DNA of 64,000 bases. Source: Bdellovibrionales bacterium (GTDB taxonomy: Bacteria > Bdellovibrionota > Bdellovibrionia > Bdellovibrionales > UBA1609). The translations under genes and the position numbers were made by a program. The stretch lies in assembly GCA_020628165.1 (NCBI GenBank), contig JAHDFM010000015.1, forward strand, positions 1-64,000, read 5' to 3'. Below the pieces are notes generated by a model. That model ran no database searches and was not told where the DNA came from. It saw nothing but the letters and a program-made list of their open reading frames with translations. Every line of letters begins with the position of its first letter. Position 1 is the stretch's first letter. Positions 8,812 to 17,449 of the stretch are shown here, in pieces.

Positions 8812-10332
8812 TCAATTAGCCATATAAGGAGCTTTAGTTCTCTCCACGATGTATTTGCGATGTAGGTGACCTTGTTGCTTCACTTTTTTATTAGCAAATT
8901 CTAACGGCAATTCAAATACATCACCTGGTTTTTTAAAATCCTTGTGTTGAGTCATCACTAAATTTTGCACCGGATACTTTGCAAGCTCAGGCAACCTCTT
9001 TAAGAAAATTTCACGATAAAACAAATGGCCGTATACTTTATTAGGTAACATATGAGCCATAAACTTTAACACATCTTTATTCAAAAAAGGCTTTTGTGAC
9101 TGTGTTCGAGTATGTTTGTAAGGTCGCTGCCATAAATTGTGTGGATAATAAAAGTCTGACATTACAGTTTTATAAAAAGCACGCATAAATAAAATCTGCT
9201 TTTTAGGGCCATTAGCACTAAAAAAGTATGATTTTAAAATGTGTGGATACTTTCTAACGAGATTTTTAAACTTCTCTTTAAAAGGTTTGCCAATAAGAAT
9301 TTCGGCGCCATTCACTTGGTCAATATAGCCGGCTCCGACAATCTCACCTCCAAACATACCACTGACAGATTTGTGCTGGCCTGAGTACTTGGCTCTCACA
9401 GTATCGAGCTCACTTTCTGACAAATTGATCGCCGAGTACATAAATGAGCGACTGGTATCAAAAACAAAGCCCTTTAAGTTGTGATCAAGTAAGATCTTTT
9501 CGACGATGCTCTTATCAAAAAATATATCTTGTCTTTTAACAGTGCAGTCCGTCCAGTATATTTTTTTAGCTTTGTCTTTGATGCAAGAAAAGATCAGGCG
9601 AGTGTCACACCCTCCTGTCAAAGTATAGAAAGGACCCGGTAGTCTTCGCACTACACTTTTAAATAGAGAGTAGAACTCAAAAACTCGGTCCATATTATAA
9701 GGCATATAGTTATCAGAGAAACTATCGAAGAAACTATTTAACTTTGTTTGCGTCACTGTTTTATTTGTGAAACAGTAAGTGTGCAATTTAGAAAAGTCCG
9801 TCACCTTGAGGTCATCAAACAATGGCATCTCTGGTGGAACCCACCCAAGGGTTGAGAAAATCTCTTCAGCATCACTCGCCATCTCTTTGTCACCAAAAAA
9901 CAGATCCAAATCATTAAAGAGAGATATAGCTCCGTCTTTGAAAGAGTAAAATAGATTCTGCTTCGATAAAAAGCTATTGGCCCAACTCATGGTTTTATTT
10001 TGAAGGTCTAAAAAAATAAATGCATCTATGTCGTTGTCAGTGACTTTTTGCTGGCAGTCCTGCAAGGTCATTGGCATGTCTATGGTTATGTTTTTCCAAA
10101 CAATCACGCAATGATCTTTTGTACAAACTACCTCTGCTTCGTTTACGCCTTTAAAATTTAAGATCTCAAAATCACCCACTTTCTTCGGCTGCACAGAAAG
10201 GTTCACCTTTAGCTGAATAGCGTAATTTGAAATCACTTTTGTTAAATTATCGAAAAAATTTTCCTTGTCATTACTGAGCAGAAAAAAAGAGTCATAATTG
10301 CGGTCGTTGTCAAAAAACTGATGCTTTTTCAT
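8812..10332 (-). CDS. asparagine-synthetase-like ATP-dependent ligase lacking the glutaminase nucleophile
   Basis: A 506-residue protein of the asparagine synthase/N-type ATP pyrophosphatase family. The ATP pyrophosphate-binding loop is seen as LTGGCDTRL at about 237-245, replacing the common SGG(L/I)DS. The N-terminus starts MKKHQFF, so Cys2, the glutaminase nucleophile, is absent. The region before the loop has the length of a degenerate glutaminase domain (a trace is FYSFKDGAISLFNDLD). Such homologues can amidate sugar carboxylates or form other amide bonds with external ammonia or an amine. It lies five bases downstream of the nucleotide-sugar dehydrogenase stop, so the two are likely co-transcribed and may act on the same uronic acid. 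Substrate unproven. Confidence 0.7.
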   Translation of the reverse strand: MKKHQFFDNDRNYDSFFLLSNDKENFFDNLTKVISNYAIQLKVNLSVQPKKVGDFEILNFKGVNEAEVVCTKDHCVIVWKNITIDMPMTLQDCQQKVTDNDIDAFIFLDLQNKTMSWANSFLSKQNLFYSFKDGAISLFNDLDLFFGDKEMASDAEEIFSTLGWVPPEMPLFDDLKVTDFSKLHTYCFTNKTVTQTKLNSFFDSFSDNYMPYNMDRVFEFYSLFKSVVRRLPGPFYTLTGGCDTRLIFSCIKDKAKKIYWTDCTVKRQDIFFDKSIVEKILLDHNLKGFVFDTSRSFMYSAINLSESELDTVRAKYSGQHKSVSGMFGGEIVGAGYIDQVNGAEILIGKPFKEKFKNLVRKYPHILKSYFFSANGPKKQILFMRAFYKTVMSDFYYPHNLWQRPYKHTRTQSQKPFLNKDVLKFMAHMLPNKVYGHLFYREIFLKRLPELAKYPVQNLVMTQHKDFKKPGDVFELPLEFANKKVKQQGHLHRKYIVERTKAPYMAN

Positions 10333-10337
10333 AGGTG

Positions 10338-11486
10338 TTATAATTTTTGTACTTCCTCTTGAAAGTGAAAGAATTCATAATTACTTTTCTTTGATTCTTC
10401 ATTACTTTTAAAGCTCTTCACATTGATCTTTTCATGTATAAGAGCATGCTCATAAAAATCAACTTTGTTATCTAAAATATTAATCTGCTTGATCTGATCA
10501 TCATCCATAATTTTTTTAATAAGATCAATGACAGGGCTTTCGCGAAAGTCTTCTACATTTGGCTTAAAGCTGAGGTCTGAAAACGTCACCTCACTCACTC
10601 GGCTCTCTAGTATTTTGTTTTTATAATAGTCGATGTGTTTGTTGTTTGAATCTATAATAGCGTGCATTAATGGCAGGTCCTTGCGTTGCTGAGATAAGCT
10701 TTTGGTGTCTTTTCCGAGACATGAACCACCCCACGCAAAGCCAGGCCTTAAATACTTTTCAGATACATTTAACTTAGTGTCCTCACAAAAAAGCTCCATC
10801 ACTCTTTTTGAGGAAGTCCCTTGGTCACTGCAAATGCGGTGCACCTCATTGGCAAAACTGACTTTCAACGCATGAAAAGCGTTAGATGCTAACTTCACAG
10901 TGATGGCCTCTTGATACGTGCAAGCAGAAAGATTCGTATGCTTAAACAATTCATGTAAAAATTCAGGACACTCACTCCCTTCTTGCAAACCGACGATAGA
11001 TAAAGGAGGATCGTTCCAATCGCTGAGCCCCGTTCCTTCGCGCATAAATTCTGGCACGTAAAACAGTTCTGCATTTTGACCTTGAGATGCAATGTGCTCT
11101 GCTATGAGCTTCATTCCACCTAAAGGTAAGGTGCTGCGAATAATAATTTTAGGCACATCAACCTTAATGTGAGTGAGAATATGATCAAGACAAGAGATAA
11201 CAAAATCTAAGGTGAGCTGATCACCTTGAAAGGGAGTGGGCACAGTTACAAGGCTGGCTTGAGGAGAGTTCGGCTCATCACCATTTTGGTAAAAGAATAA
11301 ATTGTTGTGAATGTGAGTTTTAAAGGCGTCATTAATTTCATCAGAAGACGATGCAAACATTTTAGAATTTAAGTTTGTGACTTTATCTCTATTGATATCG
11401 ACGGCATTGACTATAAAGCCATTATTGCAGAGCCCTAAAGAGCTAATAAGTCCTGCAAATCCACATCCATATATATTATAATACAT
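10338..11486 (-). CDS. UDP-glucose/GDP-mannose 6-dehydrogenase family protein
   Basis: A 382-residue nucleotide-sugar dehydrogenase. Features are the N-terminal dinucleotide fold (YNIYGCGFAGLISSLGL), the TVPTP motif, the catalytic Cys256 inside GFAWGGSCLGKDTKSL, and the middle-domain Lys/Asn helix (VKLASNAFHALKVSFANE). The family oxidises the sugar C6 twice with NAD to a uronic acid. The FAWGGSC context resembles both UDP-glucose and GDP-mannose dehydrogenases. It is shorter than the usual 430 residues and its C-terminal domain looks reduced. It heads a minus-strand run and is divergent from the glycosyltransferase gene with only 50 bases between starts. It would supply uronic acid to the glycan built by the neighbours. 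Confidence 0.85.
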   Translation of the reverse strand: MYYNIYGCGFAGLISSLGLCNNGFIVNAVDINRDKVTNLNSKMFASSSDEINDAFKTHIHNNLFFYQNGDEPNSPQASLVTVPTPFQGDQLTLDFVISCLDHILTHIKVDVPKIIIRSTLPLGGMKLIAEHIASQGQNAELFYVPEFMREGTGLSDWNDPPLSIVGLQEGSECPEFLHELFKHTNLSACTYQEAITVKLASNAFHALKVSFANEVHRICSDQGTSSKRVMELFCEDTKLNVSEKYLRPGFAWGGSCLGKDTKSLSQQRKDLPLMHAIIDSNNKHIDYYKNKILESRVSEVTFSDLSFKPNVEDFRESPVIDLIKKIMDDDQIKQINILDNKVDFYEHALIHEKINVKSFKSNEESKKSNYEFFHFQEEVQKL

Positions 11487-11536
11487 ACAAAAAACATATC
11501 ATGATTCTAGTTTAAAAATCTAATGGGAATGCCACA

Positions 11537-12271
11537 ATGTACAAACTAAATGTTCTTTTACTAACCAAAAATGAGGAAAAGACCATTTTAAAGCATATCC
11601 AGGATTGGCAAAAGTTATTAGGCTATTCAAGTGAACTCTCTTATAAGATAGCCATCGTTGATGACTCCAATGACAACACGCGCAAAATCGCCTCTCAACA
11701 CGATATCACTATCATTGATGGTGGGCAAAAAGGCCTTGGGCACGCTTATAAAAAAGGGCTTGAATGGTTACAAAACAACCCCTGTGATTTTGTTGTCACC
11801 ATGGATGCTGATGGGCAAGTGAATATCGATGAGTTTAAATTTTTTTGGAAGACCTTACACACTAAAAATGTCGATATGATTTTAAGTTCTCGTTTTAAAA
11901 CAAAAGGAAATATCAAATACAAATACCCTATCAGCAATCACTTTGGTGTTTACCTTTTGGCAAAGTACTTAACATGGACCTCAGGACAAAAGTTTACTGA
12001 CTCCCACGGAGGTTTGCGTTTGTTTCGTTATAGTGTCGCTAAAAAAATGGAAGTCAACGCTCGCCACAGTTATGTACAAGTGTCGTCATTGTCCGCCCTA
12101 CGTGCTGGCTTTAAAGTGATAGAGCTTCCTTCTGAGTGGAAAAAAAGAAATCACGGCCACTCAAGAGTTGTCCACTCGAAGTTTAAATACTTTAAAAACA
12201 TGTTTCTACCACTCACCAAAGAAGGTCTTAAGACATTTAAGCACAGGTTCAAGTATGCCATCTTTCATTGA
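11537..12271 (+). CDS. family 2 glycosyltransferase (dolichol-phosphate-mannose synthase-like)
   Basis: A 244-residue GT-A fold glycosyltransferase. It shows LLLTKNEE near the N-terminus, the nucleotide-binding Asp42-Asp43 in AIVDDSNDNT, the metal-binding Asp90-Ala-Asp92 in MDADGQ, and DSHGGLRLF, equivalent to the conserved D-S-x-x-G-(F/L)R stretch of the DPM1/polyprenyl-phosphate sugar synthases. It has no C-terminal membrane anchor. It likely transfers a sugar to polyprenyl phosphate or to a lipid-linked intermediate on the cytoplasmic face. It opens a plus-strand run of four overlapping genes: its stop is 17 bases inside the next gene. The lipid-linked sugar could feed the multipass GT39-like enzyme of the same run. 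Confidence 0.85.
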   Translation: MYKLNVLLLTKNEEKTILKHIQDWQKLLGYSSELSYKIAIVDDSNDNTRKIASQHDITIIDGGQKGLGHAYKKGLEWLQNNPCDFVVTMDADGQVNIDEFKFFWKTLHTKNVDMILSSRFKTKGNIKYKYPISNHFGVYLLAKYLTWTSGQKFTDSHGGLRLFRYSVAKKMEVNARHSYVQVSSLSALRAGFKVIELPSEWKKRNHGHSRVVHSKFKYFKNMFLPLTKEGLKTFKHRFKYAIFH

Positions 12272-13853
12272 TCACAATTTATTTTGGGATTTAATTCAAT
12301 CACAGATCCCTCGGTTGATATCACAAATTGACCGAAACCCATTATCTAAAACGTATGGGAGTTTTGATCGCAAGTATTGGCACCAACGCTTTACTGAATT
12401 CTCATCGGCAAGTCTGCAACAAGGGGTTGAAACCCTAGCCTTTATTTATTCCTATAAAAAAACAGACAACCCTTACTACAAAAATCAAGATATCTTAACA
12501 TGGATCGAAGCTGCCATTAGTTACACTGCTGCAATTCAAAACAAAGATGGCTCTTTTGATGAGTGGTACCGTGGTGAACAAGGCTGGGCTGGCCCCACTT
12601 CATATATACTTAACTCGATTTACTCAGCACAAAAATATCTCGGCGCAGACCTCTCAATAGAAAGTAAAAAACTAATCGAAACTGTCTTTGAAAACTCCAT
12701 CGATTTTTTAGGTCAGTTTGAAGAGCAACATGTGTTATCAAATCACCAAGCCATTGCTTTACTGAGCCTCAAACAAGCAGAGCACCTAGTCAGTTGTGAG
12801 CGAGCAAAAAAACACTTTAATCATCTATTACGACGCTTTTTGAAGTATTTTGATAATGATGAGGGCTGGTCCTTAGAGTACGACGGTGCAGACCCTGGTT
12901 ATCAAACTGCCACTTTGAGCTTTCTGGCTCGTTTAGATGACATCGAGCCAATTCCAGAAATTAGAAACACCATTGCAAAACAACTGGAGTTCGTCAGTCA
13001 CTTTGTTTTTCCAGATGGTAGTTTTTGTGAAGGTCTTGGCAGTCGCTCAACGGCCAATGTCTTTTTTTATGGCCTCTCGTATTGGAGCCAGTATCATGAG
13101 ATGGCTTCCCATATTTTAAATCACCTTCAAATGGGTTTAAAAAACAGAAAAGTCCTTGCTCCTCAAGACCAGGAGGACCACTACCTGATCTACCGCCTGC
13201 CAGAGTTTGCTTTACTGACGCAATCATTACACCCAAAGTCTTTAAGTCACAAAAAAGAGCTTCCTTTTAGGCAGGCTGACTTTATTAAACACTTCAAAAA
13301 AGCAGGACACATAGTTATTAAAAAACAAGATCTTTACCTAGTGATTGATGCAAAGTTTGGGGGACGTTACAAAGCTTACTCTTTAAAAAGTCAACAACTC
13401 AAATACTCTGGTGGCGACTGCTTTATTAAAAGCGGCAAGCAAACTTTAACGACAGGTGCTGGCAACACTCAAGTGTCATTAAATAACAACTCCATTGAGC
13501 TCACTACTACTCCTAGCCCATGGAAAAATCATCTCTTCAGTACAAAGTCTATCATCGCCTTTAAAGTTTTATTTTCTCTAACCCGGCACAGCAGTAAAAT
13601 TTCACAAGTGTGCAAAAGCTTTATCCGCAAACATTTGATGTTTGCCAAAAAAATAAAAGCTAAAACAGTCAAAACTCAGTTCAAAATCCTTGATGACCAA
13701 GTACATATCCACCGTGACTTTTCAAACTATGACAACATTTGGCTCAGCAATAATCAACCCTCCCGCTTTGTTCCTCAGTCCAATTACTTCACTTTGAATG
13801 ATTTAACAAAAACAGATTTTAAAAATTATGAGGAACTGCAATGTGTGGAATAG
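12255..13853 (+). CDS. alpha/alpha-toroid polysaccharide-lyase-like (heparinase-like) protein
   Basis: A 532-residue protein; ATG at 12255 overlaps the glycosyltransferase by 17 bases, a coupled arrangement preferred over an in-frame TTG at 12168. Residues about 20-330 read as an all-helical toroid with aromatic repeats (YTAAIQNKDGSFDEWY, NDEGWSLEYDGADPGYQTA, FPDGSFCEGLGSRSTANVF). Residues 350-530 look like a beta-sandwich (GHIVIKKQDLYLVIDAKFGG). This two-part layout is that of heparinase II/III and alginate lyase-like enzymes, and comparable genes occur in exopolysaccharide clusters beside asparagine synthases. No signal peptide is evident, which is odd for a lyase and leaves open a cytoplasmic modifying role. 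Family placement is by architecture only. Confidence 0.6.
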   Translation: MPSFIDHNLFWDLIQSQIPRLISQIDRNPLSKTYGSFDRKYWHQRFTEFSSASLQQGVETLAFIYSYKKTDNPYYKNQDILTWIEAAISYTAAIQNKDGSFDEWYRGEQGWAGPTSYILNSIYSAQKYLGADLSIESKKLIETVFENSIDFLGQFEEQHVLSNHQAIALLSLKQAEHLVSCERAKKHFNHLLRRFLKYFDNDEGWSLEYDGADPGYQTATLSFLARLDDIEPIPEIRNTIAKQLEFVSHFVFPDGSFCEGLGSRSTANVFFYGLSYWSQYHEMASHILNHLQMGLKNRKVLAPQDQEDHYLIYRLPEFALLTQSLHPKSLSHKKELPFRQADFIKHFKKAGHIVIKKQDLYLVIDAKFGGRYKAYSLKSQQLKYSGGDCFIKSGKQTLTTGAGNTQVSLNNNSIELTTTPSPWKNHLFSTKSIIAFKVLFSLTRHSSKISQVCKSFIRKHLMFAKKIKAKTVKTQFKILDDQVHIHRDFSNYDNIWLSNNQPSRFVPQSNYFTLNDLTKTDFKNYEELQCVE

Positions 13854-15574
13854 CTGGTTTTTTCAGTCCTCAAAAAAATCATCACTTTACAGAAAAGCAC
13901 CTCAATTCGGCGATAAAAGCCCTCAAGCACAGAGGCCCAGACGGTGACGATTTTTTTCTAGATAGTCATTACGGAGTCAGTCACACACGCCTAGCTATTC
14001 AAGACCTCTCTAGCTCAAGCAAACAACCCGCACTGACCGCTCAATCTGTTCTTGCCTACAATGGTGAGATCTATAATTTTAAAGAACTTAACTCTTATCT
14101 CTGTAAAAAGTACGGAGTTTCAACTCAACATGAAGGAGATCTAAAAACTCTTCACCTGGGGCTAGACCTTGAGGGTTTGTCCTTCATTGACAAACTCAAT
14201 GGTGATTTTGCCATTTCTTTATACGATTTAAAAACCAGACAACTAACTCTGATTCGAGATCGCCTCGGCGTCAAACCTCTTTACTACACAATTGTAAAAG
14301 ATCAGTTGCTGTTTGCTTCAGAGATCCGCGCATTCAAGGCCTTTGAAGTGCCAATCTATTGCAATAGCGAGCAACTTCACGATTACTTGGCCTTTCGCTA
14401 CACCCGTGGCAATGAAACTGTTTTTGAAGGAATTCAAAAGCTAGCACCAGGAACCCTTTTGATCTTTGATCAAAATATGTGTGTGCAAACTAAAACTTAT
14501 TGGAACCCCACAGAGGCATTCAAGCAATCTCAAAATGATTTAGAGTCTCTTTTAGACAATTCCATTTTTTTACGCCAAAGAGCAAAGGTTCCTGTTGGTG
14601 TTTTGTTATCTGGTGGCATTGATTCTGGTCTTATCCTTAAAAAAGCCAATGACAACAATAAAAATATAAAAGCCTTTACTTGCCAAATGGGCGAACTCAA
14701 CCACTTAGACTTTCAACAAGCCCAGCAACAGTGTGCTGAGTTCGAAGTTCAACAAATAGTCTATGAACATAATAATGATCATACAGCACAAGCTATTTTA
14801 ACCATTGAAGAGCCTATTGGTGATAGTATCATTGACCCGCTTTATGGTTTGCTACAACACAGCAGTACTCATGTGACTGTACTTTTGAGCGGCGAAGGAG
14901 CTGATGAAGTTTTTGGTGGCTACGGTCACCATTACTTTTTAACAAGCGTGCATAAACTTTTTCCTCTAACACGAAAAATTATTCACTTCTTGTTAAACAA
15001 ACGAAGTCTACGCATCTTAAACAAACTCAACTCAGTTTATCCGCTTGAGCTAAAAACAGATGAACTCATTAAGATCAAAGCTGTTATCAACAACTCCGAC
15101 TCATTTGTTGAAATGTATCATCAAATGTGCGAGTTCCTCAGTCCACAAGAGCGAAAAGCTGTCTTAAACACCGAAAGTAAATGCCTCAAAACAGAAACAT
15201 ATAAACTGATTAATAAGCATCAGAATCTCAGTTTTATAAAAAAACTCATTTTATTAGAACTGAAAACCTGGCTACCCAATTATAACTTACTCAAACTAGA
15301 TAAACTTAGCTCACAATTCTCAATGGAAGCAAGAGTTCCTTATTTGGACCACCGAATTGTCGAAACCCTATTGAACTCTGATGATAGTATGCTCTTCTCA
15401 TACCTCACTAAGAAACCTGCCATTTACAAAATGGCTAAAAAAAACAAACCCATTCACATCAATTCTAAAATTCCGTTTACTTATGTAAAAACTAACCAAT
15501 CAAGTCTGATCAAAACTAAAAAAAATACGATCCAACAACACTTAAATATTTGGAAAGGCATTTATGGATTCTAG
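13841..15574 (+). CDS. glutamine-dependent asparagine synthetase / amidotransferase
   Basis: A 577-residue class II glutamine amidotransferase. It begins MCGIAGFF, so removal of Met exposes the nucleophile Cys2; the glutaminase domain continues with LKHRGPDGDDF, the SHTRLAIQDLS segment and AYNGEIYN. The synthetase domain carries the pyrophosphate loop LLSGGIDSGLI at about 255-265 and LLSGEGADEVFGGYGHH, both typical of AsnB. It overlaps the lyase-like gene by 13 bases and the next gene by 11. Inside a glycan locus, AsnB homologues often amidate uronic acids or act on other glycan carboxylates rather than making free asparagine. Both roles remain possible. The second, Cys2-less homologue lies on the other strand nearby. 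Confidence 0.88.
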   Translation: MCGIAGFFSPQKNHHFTEKHLNSAIKALKHRGPDGDDFFLDSHYGVSHTRLAIQDLSSSSKQPALTAQSVLAYNGEIYNFKELNSYLCKKYGVSTQHEGDLKTLHLGLDLEGLSFIDKLNGDFAISLYDLKTRQLTLIRDRLGVKPLYYTIVKDQLLFASEIRAFKAFEVPIYCNSEQLHDYLAFRYTRGNETVFEGIQKLAPGTLLIFDQNMCVQTKTYWNPTEAFKQSQNDLESLLDNSIFLRQRAKVPVGVLLSGGIDSGLILKKANDNNKNIKAFTCQMGELNHLDFQQAQQQCAEFEVQQIVYEHNNDHTAQAILTIEEPIGDSIIDPLYGLLQHSSTHVTVLLSGEGADEVFGGYGHHYFLTSVHKLFPLTRKIIHFLLNKRSLRILNKLNSVYPLELKTDELIKIKAVINNSDSFVEMYHQMCEFLSPQERKAVLNTESKCLKTETYKLINKHQNLSFIKKLILLELKTWLPNYNLLKLDKLSSQFSMEARVPYLDHRIVETLLNSDDSMLFSYLTKKPAIYKMAKKNKPIHINSKIPFTYVKTNQSSLIKTKKNTIQQHLNIWKGIYGF

Positions 15575-17423
15575 CACAATAATGTCAAAACAAGAGCAAC
15601 AAACCTTTGTTGTTATTAATGGTCTTAGGTTTTTATACAGCTTCACTTTTTTTATTTTCATCGCCTTATATTTTACTCTCAACGACTTCAACGCATATAA
15701 AATCCATAAATATGTTAATTTTAAAAGCGAAATTCATACGCTGTACGTTGCTTTAATCTTTATTTTTTTAATCGATAGTTTAGTGCAGTTTAAAAAAATT
15801 AATAAAAATTTATTATCTACAGTTTTTGTCAGGCCACCTATAAATAAAATTATCAGCTACACAATGTTTATATTATTGATTTTAGTCATTTTGATAAACA
15901 ACGCAAAAACACTTAGTGTGTGGAGTGACGAGCTTTTTCAGTATTCACTTTCATTCATGTCACCTATATCTCAAGCTATCTCTCAGCACCAACCACCCCT
16001 CAGTTATATTCAAACAGCTATGTCGAGTTTAATGACCTCTGACGTTTTATGGGCCATCAAACTGTTTAGTGTTATTAATTCGTTGTTTTTTATAACTCTC
16101 ATTTGTTTGCTTTTAAAAAATCTTTGCAACAATTACATTCCAGCCATTGTATTCACCCTCTTGGTTTTTTTAACCTATCCGCTACTTTATTACACGGTCG
16201 AAGCAAGACCTCAGACCTTGGCCTTCGTCTATTTGATTTTTTTCCTGTATGAGATATATCATCTTCATTTCTACAAAAAAACACTTAACATGTTAGATCT
16301 TCTTGGTTTTTATCTTGTTTGTTTGATTTTTTTACTGACTGTAGGTTTACAGCCCATCTTTATGATTTTTACAGGCACTGTTGTTTACCTCCTAATGACT
16401 CGCAATAAAAAAGCCTGGCAAATACTAAGTGTTGGTTTTATTTCTATTGCTACTTACTTGCCCTGCCAATTTTTAATTAAAAAAGCATCTGTCGCCAGAC
16501 TGAACGAAAAAACGTTCCTTAACCTCATTTCTGGTTTATTTTCTAAAGTATATAGGCTTAACTTCGAACGATCGCATTTATTGAATATAAATTTCTACTT
16601 TTATTTTTTACTGATCGTAGTTTCGTTGTCTTTTCTATATTTTATACGAAAAAAGAAATTAAATAAAAACCTAAAGATCAGCTTCTTTTTAATTGCTGTG
16701 ATGTTCTTTTTTATACATTCGTTCACCCAAACTTACAGTAGTTTTGTAAATTACCACTTGGCATTTCGGTACTATATACTAGCCTTTCCAATTCTATTTG
16801 TCGTTTTAAGTTTACTGTTTGTGGAATTTTACAAAGCATCTAAGCAGAATAACCTCATGACCAAAATAATGATCACAGTTTTTGTGACTTCTCTTGTCTT
16901 ACCTGTAGAAACTAAGAACATGCAGGACATTAAAGAGGTTCGTGGGCTTTACTATTACAACTCTTTGGAAACATTTAAAAAAGTGAAAACTCTAGTGAAT
17001 CAAAACACTCATGTTTATTGTCTGGCTGCTCGTTGGAAAGCTCAATACAGGTACTGCTCAGGGTTTATTCATTTTTCTAGTCGCCACAATGCCTTAAAAG
17101 AAAACCTCTATAAGGAAATCAGCTATGCTCCCAACTATAAAATGGACTGGGGTCATGAGGTCAGTAAAATCAATGCAAAAAAATTCATATTTGTGTTTTA
17201 TTCTAATCGAGATGAGCTGATAAATATAAAACTAAAGCTCAACAGCTCTGAATCGTATATAACAGACGAAGCAGTCATAGTTGTTGTGAATAAAGCTCAA
17301 CAAAATAAAGACGAAGTCAAAAAACTGCTAGTTAAATTTAATCAATTTATTTCATCATCTCAAAATTTTAAACAAGACGGCACTCTTAAAGAGTATTTGG
17401 ATGCAAACAACGTTATACAATGA
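15564..17423 (+). CDS. multipass membrane glycosyltransferase (GT39/ArnT-like)
   Basis: A 619-residue integral membrane protein with roughly ten to twelve hydrophobic segments in the first 460 residues and a soluble C-terminal part. An Asp-Glu pair in the first periplasmic loop (VWSDELFQYSLSF, about 119-131) followed by HQPPLSYIQT matches the catalytic-loop pattern of GT-C enzymes such as ArnT and protein O-mannosyltransferases. These use polyprenyl-phosphate sugars on the outer face of the inner membrane. It overlaps the amidotransferase gene by 11 bases and ends the plus-strand run; the GT2 protein at the head could make its donor. It converges on the second SGNH gene. Acceptor unknown. Confidence 0.75.
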   Translation: MDSSTIMSKQEQQTFVVINGLRFLYSFTFFIFIALYFTLNDFNAYKIHKYVNFKSEIHTLYVALIFIFLIDSLVQFKKINKNLLSTVFVRPPINKIISYTMFILLILVILINNAKTLSVWSDELFQYSLSFMSPISQAISQHQPPLSYIQTAMSSLMTSDVLWAIKLFSVINSLFFITLICLLLKNLCNNYIPAIVFTLLVFLTYPLLYYTVEARPQTLAFVYLIFFLYEIYHLHFYKKTLNMLDLLGFYLVCLIFLLTVGLQPIFMIFTGTVVYLLMTRNKKAWQILSVGFISIATYLPCQFLIKKASVARLNEKTFLNLISGLFSKVYRLNFERSHLLNINFYFYFLLIVVSLSFLYFIRKKKLNKNLKISFFLIAVMFFFIHSFTQTYSSFVNYHLAFRYYILAFPILFVVLSLLFVEFYKASKQNNLMTKIMITVFVTSLVLPVETKNMQDIKEVRGLYYYNSLETFKKVKTLVNQNTHVYCLAARWKAQYRYCSGFIHFSSRHNALKENLYKEISYAPNYKMDWGHEVSKINAKKFIFVFYSNRDELINIKLKLNSSESYITDEAVIVVVNKAQQNKDEVKKLLVKFNQFISSSQNFKQDGTLKEYLDANNVIQ

Positions 17424-17449
17424 TTGATAGTTTTTATATAAATAAGCAG

